Positions 35,763 to 47,825 of a stretch of DNA of 64,000 nt are shown piece by piece. How positions within the stretch are numbered: the stretch's first letter is position 1; each line of letters opens with the position of its first letter. The stretch comes from Sambucus nigra (taxonomy: Eukaryota; Streptophyta; Magnoliopsida; Dipsacales; Adoxaceae): positions 399,302,561 to 399,366,560 of the forward strand of contig OX422208.1 in NCBI GenBank assembly GCA_949130495.1, given 5' to 3'. The position numbers and the translations under genes are program-made. Below the pieces are notes generated by a model. It was not told the origin of the DNA, did not search any database, and saw only the letters and a list, made by a program, of their open reading frames with translations.

Positions 35763-35878
35763 TTAAAACTGTACGCCCTCGATCGATGCTCGTTTGATGT
35801 AGACTTCTAATGAGACTGCAAACGAGAGCATCCTTTCGTTTGAACGACTTCGGCGAAAATTAAAAATATTCTTAAGTA
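35763..35878 (-). repeat. 5' LTR stub of element 3
   Basis: Collinear with 24332-24470 of the 3' LTR, including the palindrome remnant TCGTTTGAACGA. The U5/R part that should touch the primer site is missing. Both copies share GACTTAAAAC at the join, so a microhomology deletion removed it. The outer side is cut at about 35878. Confidence 0.7.
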
Positions 35879-35917
35879 AAATGTTACATTGTTATCTTTT
35901 GGTAACATTTCACTAAT

Positions 35918-36010
35918 AAATGTAACATTGTTTTAATGCATTTCGGTAACATTTCGTCGAAAAAGTGGGTTCCCCAATTTACCGAAATGCCTTAAAACAA
36001 TGTTACATTT
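35918..36010. repeat. 93-bp inverted repeat (small MITE or hairpin)
   Basis: Arm 35918-35949 (AAATGTAACATTGTTTTAAT...) pairs with 35979-36010 with few mismatches around a 29-base loop. A further AATGTTACATTG/GGTAACATTT pair lies just left at 35879-35910. No coding. It could be the end of a larger MITE. Confidence 0.75.
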
Positions 36011-37103
36011 ATCGATACTAAGAACCGGTAAGCATAGCATTTTTCAATGCATTAAACGTGTTGTACCATGATGGGGCTCACAGAAATTTTGTGATCCACT
36101 AATTGATTTTAAAATTATTTATAGGGTGCCTTTAACATCACTAATTAGGCAAATGGACCCAATGAGAGAAACCGGGAGAATCTGCTAATGAATTTGATAA
36201 AACTATAAACAATTATTTTTAACCAAAAAGAATCAGATTTTTAGAAGATAAATGTTCAATAGGCACCACACTCCAGTGTAACATATATTAGGCAGAAAGT
36301 GCACTGTAAACACGATTACACCGAAAACAAATAGACAAATATTTTTTATTTCACCAATTGTAGGAGGTTGACTAAATTTTCAGATATTTTTGTGTTAGTA
36401 ATATTTGATTCATCAATAGAAATTATAAAATGACGTGTGGTGTGTCGTAGAGCGGTAGAGGTATGTATAGTCCGCAAGTGTGATGCACGATGCGTATTAT
36501 AGGCACAAGTGCATGGAAATAATAAAATGCACCTGTTAATTTTGAAATAAATTGATGGTTGGCCTACCATAACAACACTTATATCAGGGATAAAAATTAT
36601 CACCTAACCTAGAAGAACTATATCAGGAAGATATGTACCTCTATAGGGCTCCCTTTTTTTAGACTTAGAACCCCTACACAAGTTTTTTTTTTCTATATTG
36701 TGAAATTACTTAGCACCCTAACGAAAATGTTATATCAAACTAACAATTGTAATATCTACATCTATTATGAAACACCATTAATAATTTGGTAAGGGAACTA
36801 ACACTATTTTAGTGAAGTCATAATAATTTGGTAATAGAACTATATTAATTAATCGCTTTCAAGTTCCACAAAAGCTTGGGATAAACATGTACTCAGTATC
36901 CGCTGTTACCATAAATTGAAAATATTTTAGGAATTTTCTCTTTTTGTGCAAGCACAACATTGCTATAACATGGAAGACAAGTGATACACTTCTGTGATAC
37001 CAAGAGAGTTTCATACAGCATATGCCATACAGTGAACACTGGCTTTAAAGATAATATGAATGTTTTATATTGCTGATTTCACGCGAGCACCACTAACTTA
37101 AGT
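36011..37103. other. Unassigned sequence
   Basis: AT-rich, no recognisable gene or element on either strand. A minus-strand frame at 36346-36603 has no family resemblance. Confidence 0.6.
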
Positions 37104-38336
37104 TAGGGGCCGTTTGATAATCCAAATTTACCTAGGTAAATGTCAAAAAGTTGGCAAATATGAAAATTTACCCACATTTTAGCTGTTTGGTTGCACAATT
37201 TGCCTAGGCATTATTTGTCAATGTATAACACCTCCTATGCACAATCTGTGGACAAATTTTGCTTACCTATTTGAGTGGAAAATATTTGCCAACAAATTTG
37301 CCAACTTCTTAAACGGTTTTAATGTTTTGAAAAATAATTTAAAAACTGTTTTAAATAATTAAAAACTGTTATGAATATTTAAAAATTATTTTGCAATGTT
37401 TTAAAAACTATTTTTAATATTATAAAAAATTGTTAAGAAAATGTTTTATAATTTTTTTTAAAAAACGTATTAACAAAATATTGTAAAAACTGTTTTTAAC
37501 ATTTTTAAAAACTGTTGTGAATATATTATAAAAACAGTTTTAAAGTTTTAACAAATAATTTTAAAAACTTTTTTAAATACTTAAAAAAACTGTTATAAAT
37601 ATTTAAAAACTGTTTTGTAATGTTTTGAAAACTGGTTTTAATATTAGAAAAAATTGTTAAGAAAATGTTTTACAAATTTGTTTAAAAACCGTATTATAAA
37701 AATATTGTAAAAACTGTTTTTAACATTTTTAAAAACTGTTTTGAATATATTATAAAAACTTTTTTAAAGTTTTAAAAAACATTTTTTAAAACTGTTTTAA
37801 ATAGTTGAAAAAAACTGTTGTGAATGTTTAAAAATTGTTTTGTAATATTTTAAAAACTGTTTTTAATATTATAAAAATTTGTTAAGAGAATGTTTTACAA
37901 ATTTTTTGAAAAACCGTAATATAAAAATATTGTAAAAATAGTTTTTAACATTTTTAAAAACTGTTTTGAATATAATATAAAACAGTTTTAAAGTTTAAAA
38001 ACAAAATTAAAAAATATTTTAAATAGTTAAAAAAAACTGTTGTGAATATTTAAAAATTGTTTTGTAATATTTTAAAAACTGTTTTTAATATTATAAAAAA
38101 TTGTTAAGAAAATGTTTTACAATTTAAAAAAAAACGTAATATAAAAATATTGTAAAAACTGTTTTTAACATTTTTGAATATAATATAAAAACTGTTTTTA
38201 AATAATTAATTGGATTGACTTTAATTTCGTCCAATGGTTGTTTGATAGCGTTGTGTGAAAAAAATTAGGTAAAATTTGTCTATGCAAACTTTGTCATTCC
38301 CACTCTTTTGCCTATATGCAATCAAACGGACCCTTA
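37104..38336. mobile_element. Non-autonomous hAT-like element with internal tandem array
   Basis: Ends TAGGGGCCGTTTGAT (37104-37118) and ATCAAACGGACCCTTA (38321-38336), inverted repeats with one base indel. Subterminal sequences rich in AAATTTACC/TTTGTC motifs follow inside. The core (37320-38200) is a tandem array of ~214-225 bp units marked by TTGTAAAAACTGTTTTTAAC at 37491, 37705, 37930 (variant) and 38150. No transposase. No clear 8-bp target duplication. GGGCCGTTTG ends are common in plant hAT-type MITEs, hence the family call. Confidence 0.7.
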
Positions 38337-38747
38337 GAATTTTTTTAATGGTTTCTTTATAGAACATTTTTTTCTCTCTTTCCTTACTTTCAATAACAGC
38401 TTTTTATGTAGTAAATGCACCCTTAGCATGTGAAATTATTATATTATTTACCGGCCTGTAAATGAAAAAAAAAAAAAAAAAAAGTACTGCCATGCATGTT
38501 TTTTGCAAACCTTATCCGTACTTGTGTAAGTTTGACCCCGTAAAAATAATTATATAGAATCTGTCACCCCGCAACCAACCAATTGTGCCACATGTTTATG
38601 CCATCAAAAGTAATGGCATAGGGCCTTCAGGCCAGGTCGTAGCCGTTTCACAACTTGATGGACTTTTTGTTATCTCCAATTTTATTAACTCCTCTTTGAC
38701 TTTTCAACTTTCCTACTGTCAGGCAGATCCCCATTTGGAAAAGTAAG

Positions 38748-38785
<38 letters not shown>

Positions 38786-39752
38786 GAAATTAGTAAAGAC
38801 GGTGGAATTGATAGATGAGTAAGGTTAAACTTACAAGCATTTGGTACAACCTTTTTATACAAACTGACATAGTAGAAGAAAAAAATATCACACATTTAAG
38901 ATGTGGGTCTCAATTATTATGTGAAAGGTTGGCACATCAGTTTATATATTTAAAAAAAAAAGTTGTAAGAGTAGCATTTTTATTATTAAAATGGAAAACC
39001 TTTCTACTCGAACGACCATAGGCGCGGATTTCTCGTTGTGTGCTAAGAAGGAAATATCTTGTCAGAGTACTTTCGAAACATTAATTTTGTATTATCAGCA
39101 ATATGTGTAAAAGAAGACATTTCAATTGCTAGGAGTTTGGATGGACCTATCTTGATGTGCATGGCTGCTATTACTATACCTGCTTCATTAAGTCATGCCA
39201 TGCTCTTTAAACACGTCTCTTCTCTTCCCCAACTTTGATGAGAAAATAAAATAATGCTGCATGGATTAATTTGAATGAAAAGTCAAAGTATTAAAGGATA
39301 TGTAATAAAGTATGGAGTTTCTGTTTCAATTGCATTAAAGTGTTAACATTTTATATCCAACATTATGTATTGCCCATAATATTATGATTGAAGGAATGTT
39401 AAAACGGTAAAAGAAATTGAAATGGTTACTAATTAAACTATTTTGATTGTTAAGTAGATAACTTATAGGAGAATTATTTATTTTTAATTGAAGTGTTTAT
39501 TAATTGTAAAATTTTGAGTAATCATTTGTTACAAAACTCAAAAATAACTTCGAAAAATCAGCCCGGGGACTCCCATCCAAATCCTCAGATTTAGTACTTA
39601 ACTGCCCCCACGGTAAAAAAATCTTAGCCCACCCGTACAAAAAATTATGGCTCCGCCCACGTGTCCATACGTCTTTGCATTACACCCCTATTGATCTTGG
39701 GTACTCCAGTTGTAGGCTCAGCACGTGAGTATGAGTCATATTATCAGAACTC
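38337..39752. other. Unassigned sequence with (AT)n
   Basis: (AT)n at 38751-38782 and a poly-A at 38466-38482. No gene or element recognised on either strand. Confidence 0.55.
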
Positions 39753-40163
39753 GGGAGCAGGGACGGAACCAGGATTTTTTTTCGGGGGGACCAAGAATTT
39801 AACCAAAGAAAATTATTCATTGCAAAATAAAATATATTGATCACAAAAAGTAGAAATTGCACTATTGCAAGGTATACGATGAATATCTTAACTAGAACAA
39901 ATATTAGGCAATTATATAAGTTGCTTTGACAGAGACAGCAAAAAATTAACAAAAAAAATCTCCATAGAACATATCAAAGCTTTATCAAAACTGCACCCGA
40001 CGTGTTTTTAAATCACGAAATCCGTCAATGATTGAATCTGTACTAAACTGTTTCTCAATTTCCTTTTCAATGTAGATAAGAAGAGAATTTGTCATATATA
40101 TTCTTCCTCCATCTTGTTACGAAGTTCAGATTTGACGTGACTCATAGCAGAAAAAGGACATTC
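39753..40163 (-). pseudogene. hAT transposase C-terminus (DUF4371/dimerisation type), 3' piece
   Basis: Minus strand 40163-39985 encodes CPFSAMSHVKSELRNKMEEE and, after a 2-nt indel in TATATATG, TNSLLIYIEKEIEKQF..IIDGFRDLKTRRVQF with a TGA stop. This is the hAT dimerisation tail of TTF/zf-MYM-like plant hAT proteins, where SAM..K and MKTRR are conserved. The 39753-39985 part is its 3' flank and ends in a GGGACGGAACCAGGA-type terminus typical of hAT ends. The upstream part continues at 46462 beyond an inserted retrotransposon. Confidence 0.8.
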
Positions 40164-40698
40164 TGTTGGAAATTAATGATAAGTGACGAAATTAATTATT
40201 TAATTTCAATTGTATTAAATTCCGAATTTCCCATTTATGTGGTTTTAATAAATGTTAGATAATTAATTAGGAATGTGATAAATAAAGATATTAAAATATT
40301 TGGGTAAACCTTATCCGTTAGTCACATGATGGTTAGTGGCATTAGTGGGAGACTTGAAAGAGTCTCACCTCCATCAGGATTCCGGTCCTCTTCCCCTTAT
40401 AAATAGAGACCTCTACACCATCTAAAGTCATCTCATAACACACTATTTCTGAGGTGGGAGAGAAATTCCGAGATTCTATTTTGAGTGTAATTTTTCCAAG
40501 AAGGGAGATTGATGGAGCAATTAATCAAGATTGATCAATGCATTGGATCAAGGTAAGTCTTATTTTATATCGTTTAGACGTATTTTGTGAAAACATGAAG
40601 ATCTAAGATCCTTTTATTAAGAACAATTGTATGTTAAACTTTAATCATATTAATGTGTTCATGATTAATTTTAGGGTGTTCTTAAGAATGATTTTACA
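40164..40698 (+). repeat. 5' LTR of copia element 5
   Basis: Starts TGTTGGAAATTAATG and ends TGATTTTACA. A likely TATA/start region is around CCTTATAAATAGAGACCTC (40396-40414). Confidence 0.92.
40396..40414 (+). promoter_or_regulatory. TATA box in LTR of element 5
   Basis: CCTTATAAATAGAGACCTC gives a TATAAATA core, conserved in the 3' LTR at about 46159-46177. The position in the middle of a 535-bp LTR fits the U3/R boundary. Confidence 0.7.
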
Positions 40699-40700
40699 TG

Positions 40701-40712
40701 TGGTATCAGAGC
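40701..40712 (+). other. Primer binding site, initiator tRNA-Met, element 5
   Basis: TGGTATCAGAGC two bases after the 5' LTR. Confidence 0.95.
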
Positions 40713-40749
40713 TAAAGTTTAAGATCTCATGATTTTCCTTATTGATGTT

Positions 40750-40915
40750 CGTCTATAATGATATATGTGCCTGAGACTTTTTGCGACATTTTTATTTATG
40801 TCATTAAATTTGCTTTTGTGTCTGAGACCTTCTGCGACGTCTTATTTCTGTCATTAAATCTGCTCTTAAAGTGTGTCTCAGATTTTCTGTGACGTTTTTT
40901 TTTTGTGTCACCAAT
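40750..40915 (+). repeat. ~57-bp direct repeat after the primer site
   Basis: Three copies of 'tctgagac(c/t)ttctgcgacgt..tttctgtcattaaatctgctt' occur back to back. They lie in the leader of element 5, where an untranslated region is expected. Confidence 0.7.
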
Positions 40916-41789
40916 ACTAACTGGTTAGAACAAAAGGTCAAAACTTACTCGGAATTTTACGAAACTCACATGATCAATTGGAAACGTCGAAATAAACAAA
41001 ACCCATTTTATACAATGGGCACCACCTTACTTTTGCGTTTTGACGTCGTTAAGACCCTTAAAATTGCGTTTTTGCCGTTTTTGGTAATAATGTTGACGTC
41101 AATATCTCACTCCAGAAATTGATTTTTGAATTCCGCAAATTGTTTTGAGATCCTGGAGTAATTATCTACATCTCTGTGGTGATAACTAAAATTTTTTATT
41201 TTTGGCAAAAATTACGATTCTCCCAATTATTATGTATTTTTCCACCACGGGGGTTGTTTTTAATGTTCATGGTTGTTCTAATATTCATCTTATGTATTAT
41301 TTGGTATTGATGAAAGGGTTCAATATAAAATTTTGAATATTAGATGTATGATTATGTGTTTGACAATAGCATTTCGATATATTAGGTTATTGTGCATAAT
41401 CTATAATTCGTAGCCCAAAGGTCCTAATGTAATTATGAATTGATGTTTCGACAATAATATTTATATGATATTGGATGGGAAAGACATGAAAGTGTCTTAA
41501 TCTATAATTGTAAATATTATATTATTGTGTATGCATTTATATTTGGACCATTAATTATACATTTAGTTTTGAGTATAATATTTTTGGGGCATTGATTTTA
41601 CATAAATAATGTTTATGACTTCCAGAAAAATTATTTTTGAATTCCGACGAATATTTGAGTTTCTGGAGTAATTTTCTACAGTTCCATGATGCTAACTCAT
41701 TTTTTGAGGGAAAAATTTATGTTTTCCCATATTTCATGTATATTTTATCTAGAACTCTGATAAAACATTGCTCTAATGATCCTATTTTA

Positions 41790-42270
41790 GTTGAATATTC
41801 GTGTCAAACACAGGCCAACATATCTCATATGGTAGGATATTAGACTTACGTTATTGTTAATATTCATATTTTGATGAATCTCGTGCCAAACACAAGCCAA
41901 TGATTTATATTGTTGAATATTATGATATTTGTGTTTTAATGAGTCTCGTGCCAAACACAGGCCAACGATTCATGTGGATGAAAATCAGAATTATTGTTTA
42001 CTCTAATGCAAGTACTCCCATTAAGTTGAATTAAATGCCAAACACTGGCTACAATTCATATGTGCGGATACTAGATTTATGATTTCGTTGCATGCATGCA
42101 TATTTAAATGCATGACTTGCAAATTTTGAGACTCATAAGTAAGTATTCATTCAGTTTAATCAAATGCCAAATACAGGCTAAGATTACATGTGAAGATATT
42201 ATACTTGTAGTCATTTCGGATTATCCTAATGTTTGTATAAGGTTAAATTGAAGCGCAACACATGCTGATA
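41790..42270 (+). repeat. Degenerate repeat based on GCCAAACACAGGCCAA
   Basis: The motif recurs near 41804, 41886, 41951, 42038, 42164 and 42251 at 65-125-bp spacing, each followed by 'gattcatatg..' and AT-rich filler. It lies in the 5' half of the interior where gag would be. Confidence 0.65.
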
Positions 42271-44500
42271 TTTGAATCAAATAAACATTAGAATTTTTGC
42301 AAATATTAAATAATTGGCATCAATGTTATATAGTCATATTTACATATGCCACTAGTATGATAGTTGGTTATAACCGTATTGTGCATTAGTATGACCATGA
42401 ATGATTTGGGTCAATATTTCTGATTTGTTACTAATACATAAGTGATGAAGCGAAAGTAAATGGTTTATGTCTTCCATTTACTATTATTTGTATAATATCT
42501 CATGCAAACTCTTGGTCTATTTGATTTTCACATAATGTCTAATTTTTCGTGAATTGCAAATTAAGGAATAGACAATAATATAATTATTCATGTATTACGG
42601 GTATTTTGCACATGTATGCGTATCTCTTATATTATATAATATATGGTTTGGTGTTCATTAAGGTGCTCCATTCCAGAAGATATAAATATTGGACTAATGC
42701 ATTAATATCATGCATATTTTGGTTACCTACGGGTCCATGTATGATATTGAATGCTAGGGTGATGGTACTTTATGATGTTGCATACATATTATTGTTTATT
42801 CAATCATTGTGATTCGAAAGCCTACATGTCCAATTATAATAATTGAACAAAATATAAGTGGTGATATATATTTTGGGAAGGCAATAATGGTCGTCAAACG
42901 CAGATGCCATAGTTTCTTTCACTATCATATCACCAATTAAGTTTATGAAAACCATAAACATGAATAATTTTGTTTGTTGTTCATGTGATATTTAATGAAA
43001 ATAAGTGAAAAAACTTATTAACTTGTGTATGTAAGTCTTTACGTAATGTAATATTCATATTATGAAATGTTTGGTAGTCACCACAGTGACCCGACTAGAA
43101 TTGCAATGAATATTAAATGTAAAGATGATGGTAGTAGTAACTCATGATAGTTATAATTGTAAAGATATTAATGGGGTATATTGAGTTTATTTCTTCAAGC
43201 AAGGTTATTCTTTATCGGGAATCGATTTTGAGTGATTGAATGAACATCATAGATCACATACATTATTATAGTATGTGAAAATAAGTCGTGCACAAATATC
43301 GTGTACAATATAATGAAATAACATTATACCCAATAAAGTAATTTACAAGCATCATATAATCGATATTTCACAGTTACTACTGAAGAAAACTCACGGTTAT
43401 GCACTCAATTTATTATCATGTAATCGATGTGTGTGTTGTTAAATCAAAGCATTAATGAAGTGAGCAATTTATCTCATTATCTTATCACATATTACTGTAT
43501 CCCATTTTGTTTCTCTAAAAAATTCATATTTAATTTGGTTAAACAAATTAAGTTTGTTTACACGTTGCACACTCAGACTAATAATGATAAAGATAATATG
43601 TATCTTTTATGATTTGAAACGAGTTTTTCATCTTAGTAGAGATTGCAAGTTATACTTACTGTGTTATAGAAAGTAATTACTTTTGATGCAAGGATTTCTT
43701 ACAAAACAAACTAGAAATACTAATAAGATTCTTTTTATTTTGTTCTTGGGGAATCAAATCGTCATTTGTTTTCCATAAACCCTCAATTTTTTTTGGAAAC
43801 TGTTTGTCTAGACTTGATCGTGAGGGATATGTTCTAAAGAATCTTTTGATGTATATATTTTTTTTCAAGGGTTATGGTATTCCTTTTGATGTTTTGTACA
43901 AAATAAATTTTGGACATAGTTCTTTAAAGATTTGTTTGATCCCACATCATAATCATAGCGTTATTGATGAAACTCTTTTAATCTTGTTCCAAATTAAATC
44001 TATACTCCTTTTCATAATTTTCGTGGACAAGATTTTGTAATGTCTCTTACATATTTTGATAGTCGAGTTGTGCTCTTAAGGTATTGCGATGTCTAATATA
44101 AGGATGACCTATGTGGCCCAAGTGGGAGATTATGAGAAACTTCCCTTACAGTGGACCTACATAGATCATATAATTGTCATTGACACGTATTTATTGCATT
44201 AAAGTCAAATTCATTATGAAAGGTGAAATTAGTGGTAGTAGAAAATCATGAAATATGGTTATAAAGGAAGGTAGGGTACTTATCCCATTACCGATAACCT
44301 TCTTGAATACTTGTTCTTTTAGTTGTTAGATTATCTAAACAGTAAAGAACAAATAAATGATCAGCCACTAAATGATAGTATTGTCACCGTGAGAGAAATG
44401 TAGATAAAATCATAAGGAATAGTATTAAGAAGATCCTAAAAGGTCTACTATCCTAAATGATTATGTAGTGTATCTTCATGAACATAAATTTGGCGTATGG
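42271..44500. other. Decayed interior of element 5
   Basis: No gag, protease or integrase motif can be read with confidence. Frames at 43804-44040 and elsewhere are short. A stray CCCAAGTGGGAGATTATG at 44118-44135 resembles the element's own polypurine tract and suggests an internal rearrangement. Confidence 0.5.
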
Positions 44501-45025
44501 ATAAATAATGACATGGTTTTATTTTCAAAAGTCATAAGAAGTGAAACTAATTGACTACAACTAAGTTTAAAATCTCGTTCAATTACATAATTGATGCACT
44601 AAAGTCGGGTATGAAGGGGTCATCAAGACCAAACGCGACACTAACGATAGTTAAACGAGATAAAGCTAAATTGTAGTAAAATATTTCACCATTAATGAAG
44701 AAAAGGTTATAAATGAACCTTCTCAATTATATGTAAGGACGTAGAATTCTTATGACATTAGTAGCTCATTATGATTGAGAGTTACATAATGTGGATGTGA
44801 AAATTACTTTTTTTTATTCTTATGAACCATTTGTATATGTTTAGGAGATCATTTTATAAACATAAGTTTCCCACATGACGTATTTTATGAAATAATATCA
44901 TTATTTTTTTATTAATCGTTGTATATTTGTATACACCTTAAGATCAGTGGGAGTAAGTTTATATATTTTCTCTATATACAAGCACGGATTTAGAAAGTAG
45001 AGAATCAAAATAATTTTATGGGTTT

Positions 45026-45562
45026 AAAAGTTGTGTATGAAGTAATGAGATACTTAAAGGACTATATGCTCACACTTATGATGTATGTGTTCATTTAAAT
45101 ATGAACAATTATTGTGACTCAGATTTACTAGTTGTGCGGATGGTACGAAGTTCACTCTTGCTTAAGTATGTTTGTTTTGGTTTATCAACCAATATAATGA
45201 AGGAGTGCAACACAAACCATCCATTAACTATTGTGAAAGCTGAGTTTGTAGCATGCTTGATGCTACAACTTATGTATTTTGGCAGCGTGACTTCATTTCG
45301 GGACTTGGAGTTGTCGACACTATTATCAAGTCGCTGAAATATTATGATAATGTCGCTGCAATCTTCTTTATGAAGAAATGTTAGGTATTCCTAAAGTAAC
45401 TAAGCACGTTGAATGAAATACCTATCAGTTAAAGAAGAAATTCAGAGACAAAAAGTGTCAATTGATCACATTAGTACGAGTGATAACATAGCAGATCCTA
45501 TTACGAAAGGACTATCTCCAAAAGACCTTATGGAACGTGTCAAAGAGATGGATCTCGATTAG
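45026..45562 (+). pseudogene. copia RNase H remnant of element 5
   Basis: From about 45026 VMRYLKDYMLT (end of RT/connection), then in a changed frame NNYCDSDLL, where DSD is an RNase H catalytic block, KAEFVACLM, where E is catalytic, and a last frame SVKEEIQRQKVSIDHI, SDNIADPITKGLSPKDLMER with stop TAG at 45560-45562. NIADPITKGL is the conserved copia C-terminal motif. At least two frame changes and one stop before SVKEE make it nonfunctional. Confidence 0.85.
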
Positions 45563-45926
45563 TAAAATTATTATTGCTATTTGGCTTAGTTGTTTGACAC
45601 TATTACTTGAATTCAATAAAAGTGTTTCTGATTTCAATTATTTATGTCCTTTGTGAATGCATGCATATAATTATGAATTGTTGTTGACAGAAATATTCCT
45701 TATTCAAAAGGACATTATGAGACCATTATGATACCCAATATTAAAGGCTCAGTTAAATGAAACATTGGTGTTGTGGTACATGGAAGGAACCATGCTCTTG
45801 AATAGTATGGAACCGCCATGACTCGCATCCGTGAATCATTTGATTCAGCAAAATAAATTTATCAATGATTGTGCACCTTATGATACCTAATCTAATTATG
45901 CAAATTATTAAGACCAAGTGGGAGAC

Positions 45927-46461
45927 TGTTAGAAATTAATGATAAGTGACGAAATTAATTATTTAATTTCAATTGTATTAAATTCCGAATTTCCCATTTA
46001 TGTGGTTGTAATAAATGTCAGATAATTAATTAGAAATGTGATAAATAAAGATATTAAAAGATTTGGGTAAATCTTATCCGTTAGTCACATGATGGTTAGT
46101 GGCATTAGTGGGAGACTTGAAAGAGTCCCACCTCCACTAGGATTCCGGTCCTCTTCCCCTTATAAATAGAGACCTCTACACCATCTAGAGTCATCTCATA
46201 ACACACTATTTCTAAGGTGGGTGAGAAATTTCGAGATTCTATTTTGAGTGTAATTTTTCTAAGAAGGGAGATTGATGGAGCAATTAATCAAGATTGATCA
46301 ATGCATTGGATCAGGGTAAGTCTTATTTTATATCGTTTAGACGTATTTTGTGAAAACATGAAGATCTAAGATCCTTTTATTAAGAACAATTGTATGTTAA
46401 ACTTTAATCATATTAATGTGTTCGTGATTAATATTAGGGTGTTCTTAAGAATGATTTTACA
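45927..46461 (+). repeat. 3' LTR of copia element 5
   Basis: Begins TGTTAGAAATTAATG and ends TGATTTTACA. Same length as the 5' LTR, with scattered substitutions. Confidence 0.92.
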
Positions 46462-46560
46462 TGTTCTGTGGTTGCAGTAGAAACAAGAAGAGTTAGAACA
46501 AGTTTGATCAATCTATCAATTAGTGGATACATTGTAGACTTTCTAGTTTTCACCAACCAC
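46462..46560 (-). pseudogene. hAT transposase C-terminus, 5' piece
   Basis: Minus strand reads KTRKSTMYPLIDRLIKLVLT then LLVSTATTE up to the insertion point, matching the conserved (Y)PL..RL.KL.L.LPV.TAT.ER block that precedes FSAM in this hAT family. The frame joins the piece at 39985-40163. Confidence 0.8.
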
Positions 46561-47825
46561 GGACATAGATCGGGAGGTACGTGCAGAATTTATCCTCCAC
46601 ACCAACGATAGTGTAAAATAAAACGTAGTTTAACTATTACTAAAACTCAGATTAATCACTAAATAACTATACCTCACATGTGAATGAGAACAGGGTTTGA
46701 ATGTAGTGCTAGCGGTTATTTCACACCCAGTTGACACTGAAAAGGTTTACCCCACCAGTTGCGTAGTTAGTTTCCTCTCTTTGAATATAATTGAGGATTT
46801 AGTCTCATGTAGAGGTTCAAAATAGATAAATAAGATTCAGCGATAATGCTTGTGCTTTTTGTTAAAGATCCCACACTTTTAGGTGGGTTTGTTGGTGGTA
46901 TAATCTCACAAGCGCCGACCAAGAATCGTTGCACTCTCTCTGTCATTACACGTGTACCCTTTTTAATTGGTTGGTGTTACCATAACACTGTCTGTATGGT
47001 CAATATACGTGCACAGAGAATGCATGAATAGCCAAACTCCCAATCCGCTTTTAACACACTCCAAACTCATATTGGTCGTTAGACTTTAGTGTTACAATTC
47101 TTATATCGATATTCTTCATTTTAAATATTGAATTCTTATCTTATGTTAGTTTAAAGAAGGCTGTGTGTGATGTGTCGAGATTAACTATACATTACTGTTA
47201 TGGGAAAGGTTTTGTGAAAAAACACAAAAATCTTCCTCGAAATGGATAGATTCTCATCAAGATTTTCCTATATTTAGTCAATCAAGACTCCTAAAACCCG
47301 ACAAATTGCCTCAAAACTTTAGATAATCACTTTGGTTTTGTCTTAACCCAAAACATGAATCAGGTTTGGACACGCAGGCTTCTTCCCAACCACATTATGG
47401 CCCCTTTAAGATCCTATTCCTTTCCTGATTTAGAAAACAGAGAGAAATTATTATTTAAAAACCCTGTCAACCACGTGCATTATGCTGATGGTTTATATGG
47501 TGATTTGCTGTAAAGATGATATTAATTATATATAGAACTAGTGCTTCCTAGTTAGCCCCCTATTTTAGATTTGATACACCCAGCTTCTTACTCTTTTCAC
47601 CCACTTGTTTGAGTAACTTTGATAATTCAATCAGTTAGTTTTGAAATAGTTAGGACTAAATTAAAATTTACTAGCTTTGTGTGGCATTTTAACAAAGTCT
47701 ATCAATTCTAACTACATATGGATTAAAATTTTGGGTTTGTTTGATTGTCATTATAACCTTTTATGAAAGGTAGTTGCTACTCAATTTCAACTTTGATGGT
47801 TCTTAAACAAAAAATTTAGAGTTTA
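46561..47825. other. Unassigned sequence
   Basis: No recognisable gene. It may contain the intron or upstream part of the hAT gene (minus strand), but no further hAT motif was found. Frames at 46846-47031 are not supported. Confidence 0.5.

Larger units (their letters stand above)
23690..35878 (-). mobile_element. Ty1/copia element 3 (Sirevirus type), split by nested insertions
   Basis: Left end: a 3' LTR (about 23690-24773) and polypurine tract. Right end: gag, primer site and a stub of 5' LTR (34940-35878). In between sit a Ty3/gypsy element and a gypsy LTR piece. Both ends share the same LTR stretch (24332-24470 against 35763-35876) and the same strand, so they are read as one interrupted element. 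Its gag is a close relative of that in element 1. Confidence 0.75.
40164..46461 (+). mobile_element. Ty1/copia element 5, complete structure, decayed, inside a hAT gene
   Basis: 535-bp LTRs at 40164-40698 and 45927-46461, Met-tRNA primer site, 5.2-kb interior with RNase H remnants, and polypurine tract CCAAGTGGGAGAC before the 3' LTR. Flanks read CATTC and TGTTC, a 5-bp target duplication with two transitions. The hAT reading frame resumes across the insertion, which confirms the boundaries. It is a different copia lineage from elements 1-3. Confidence 0.9.
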
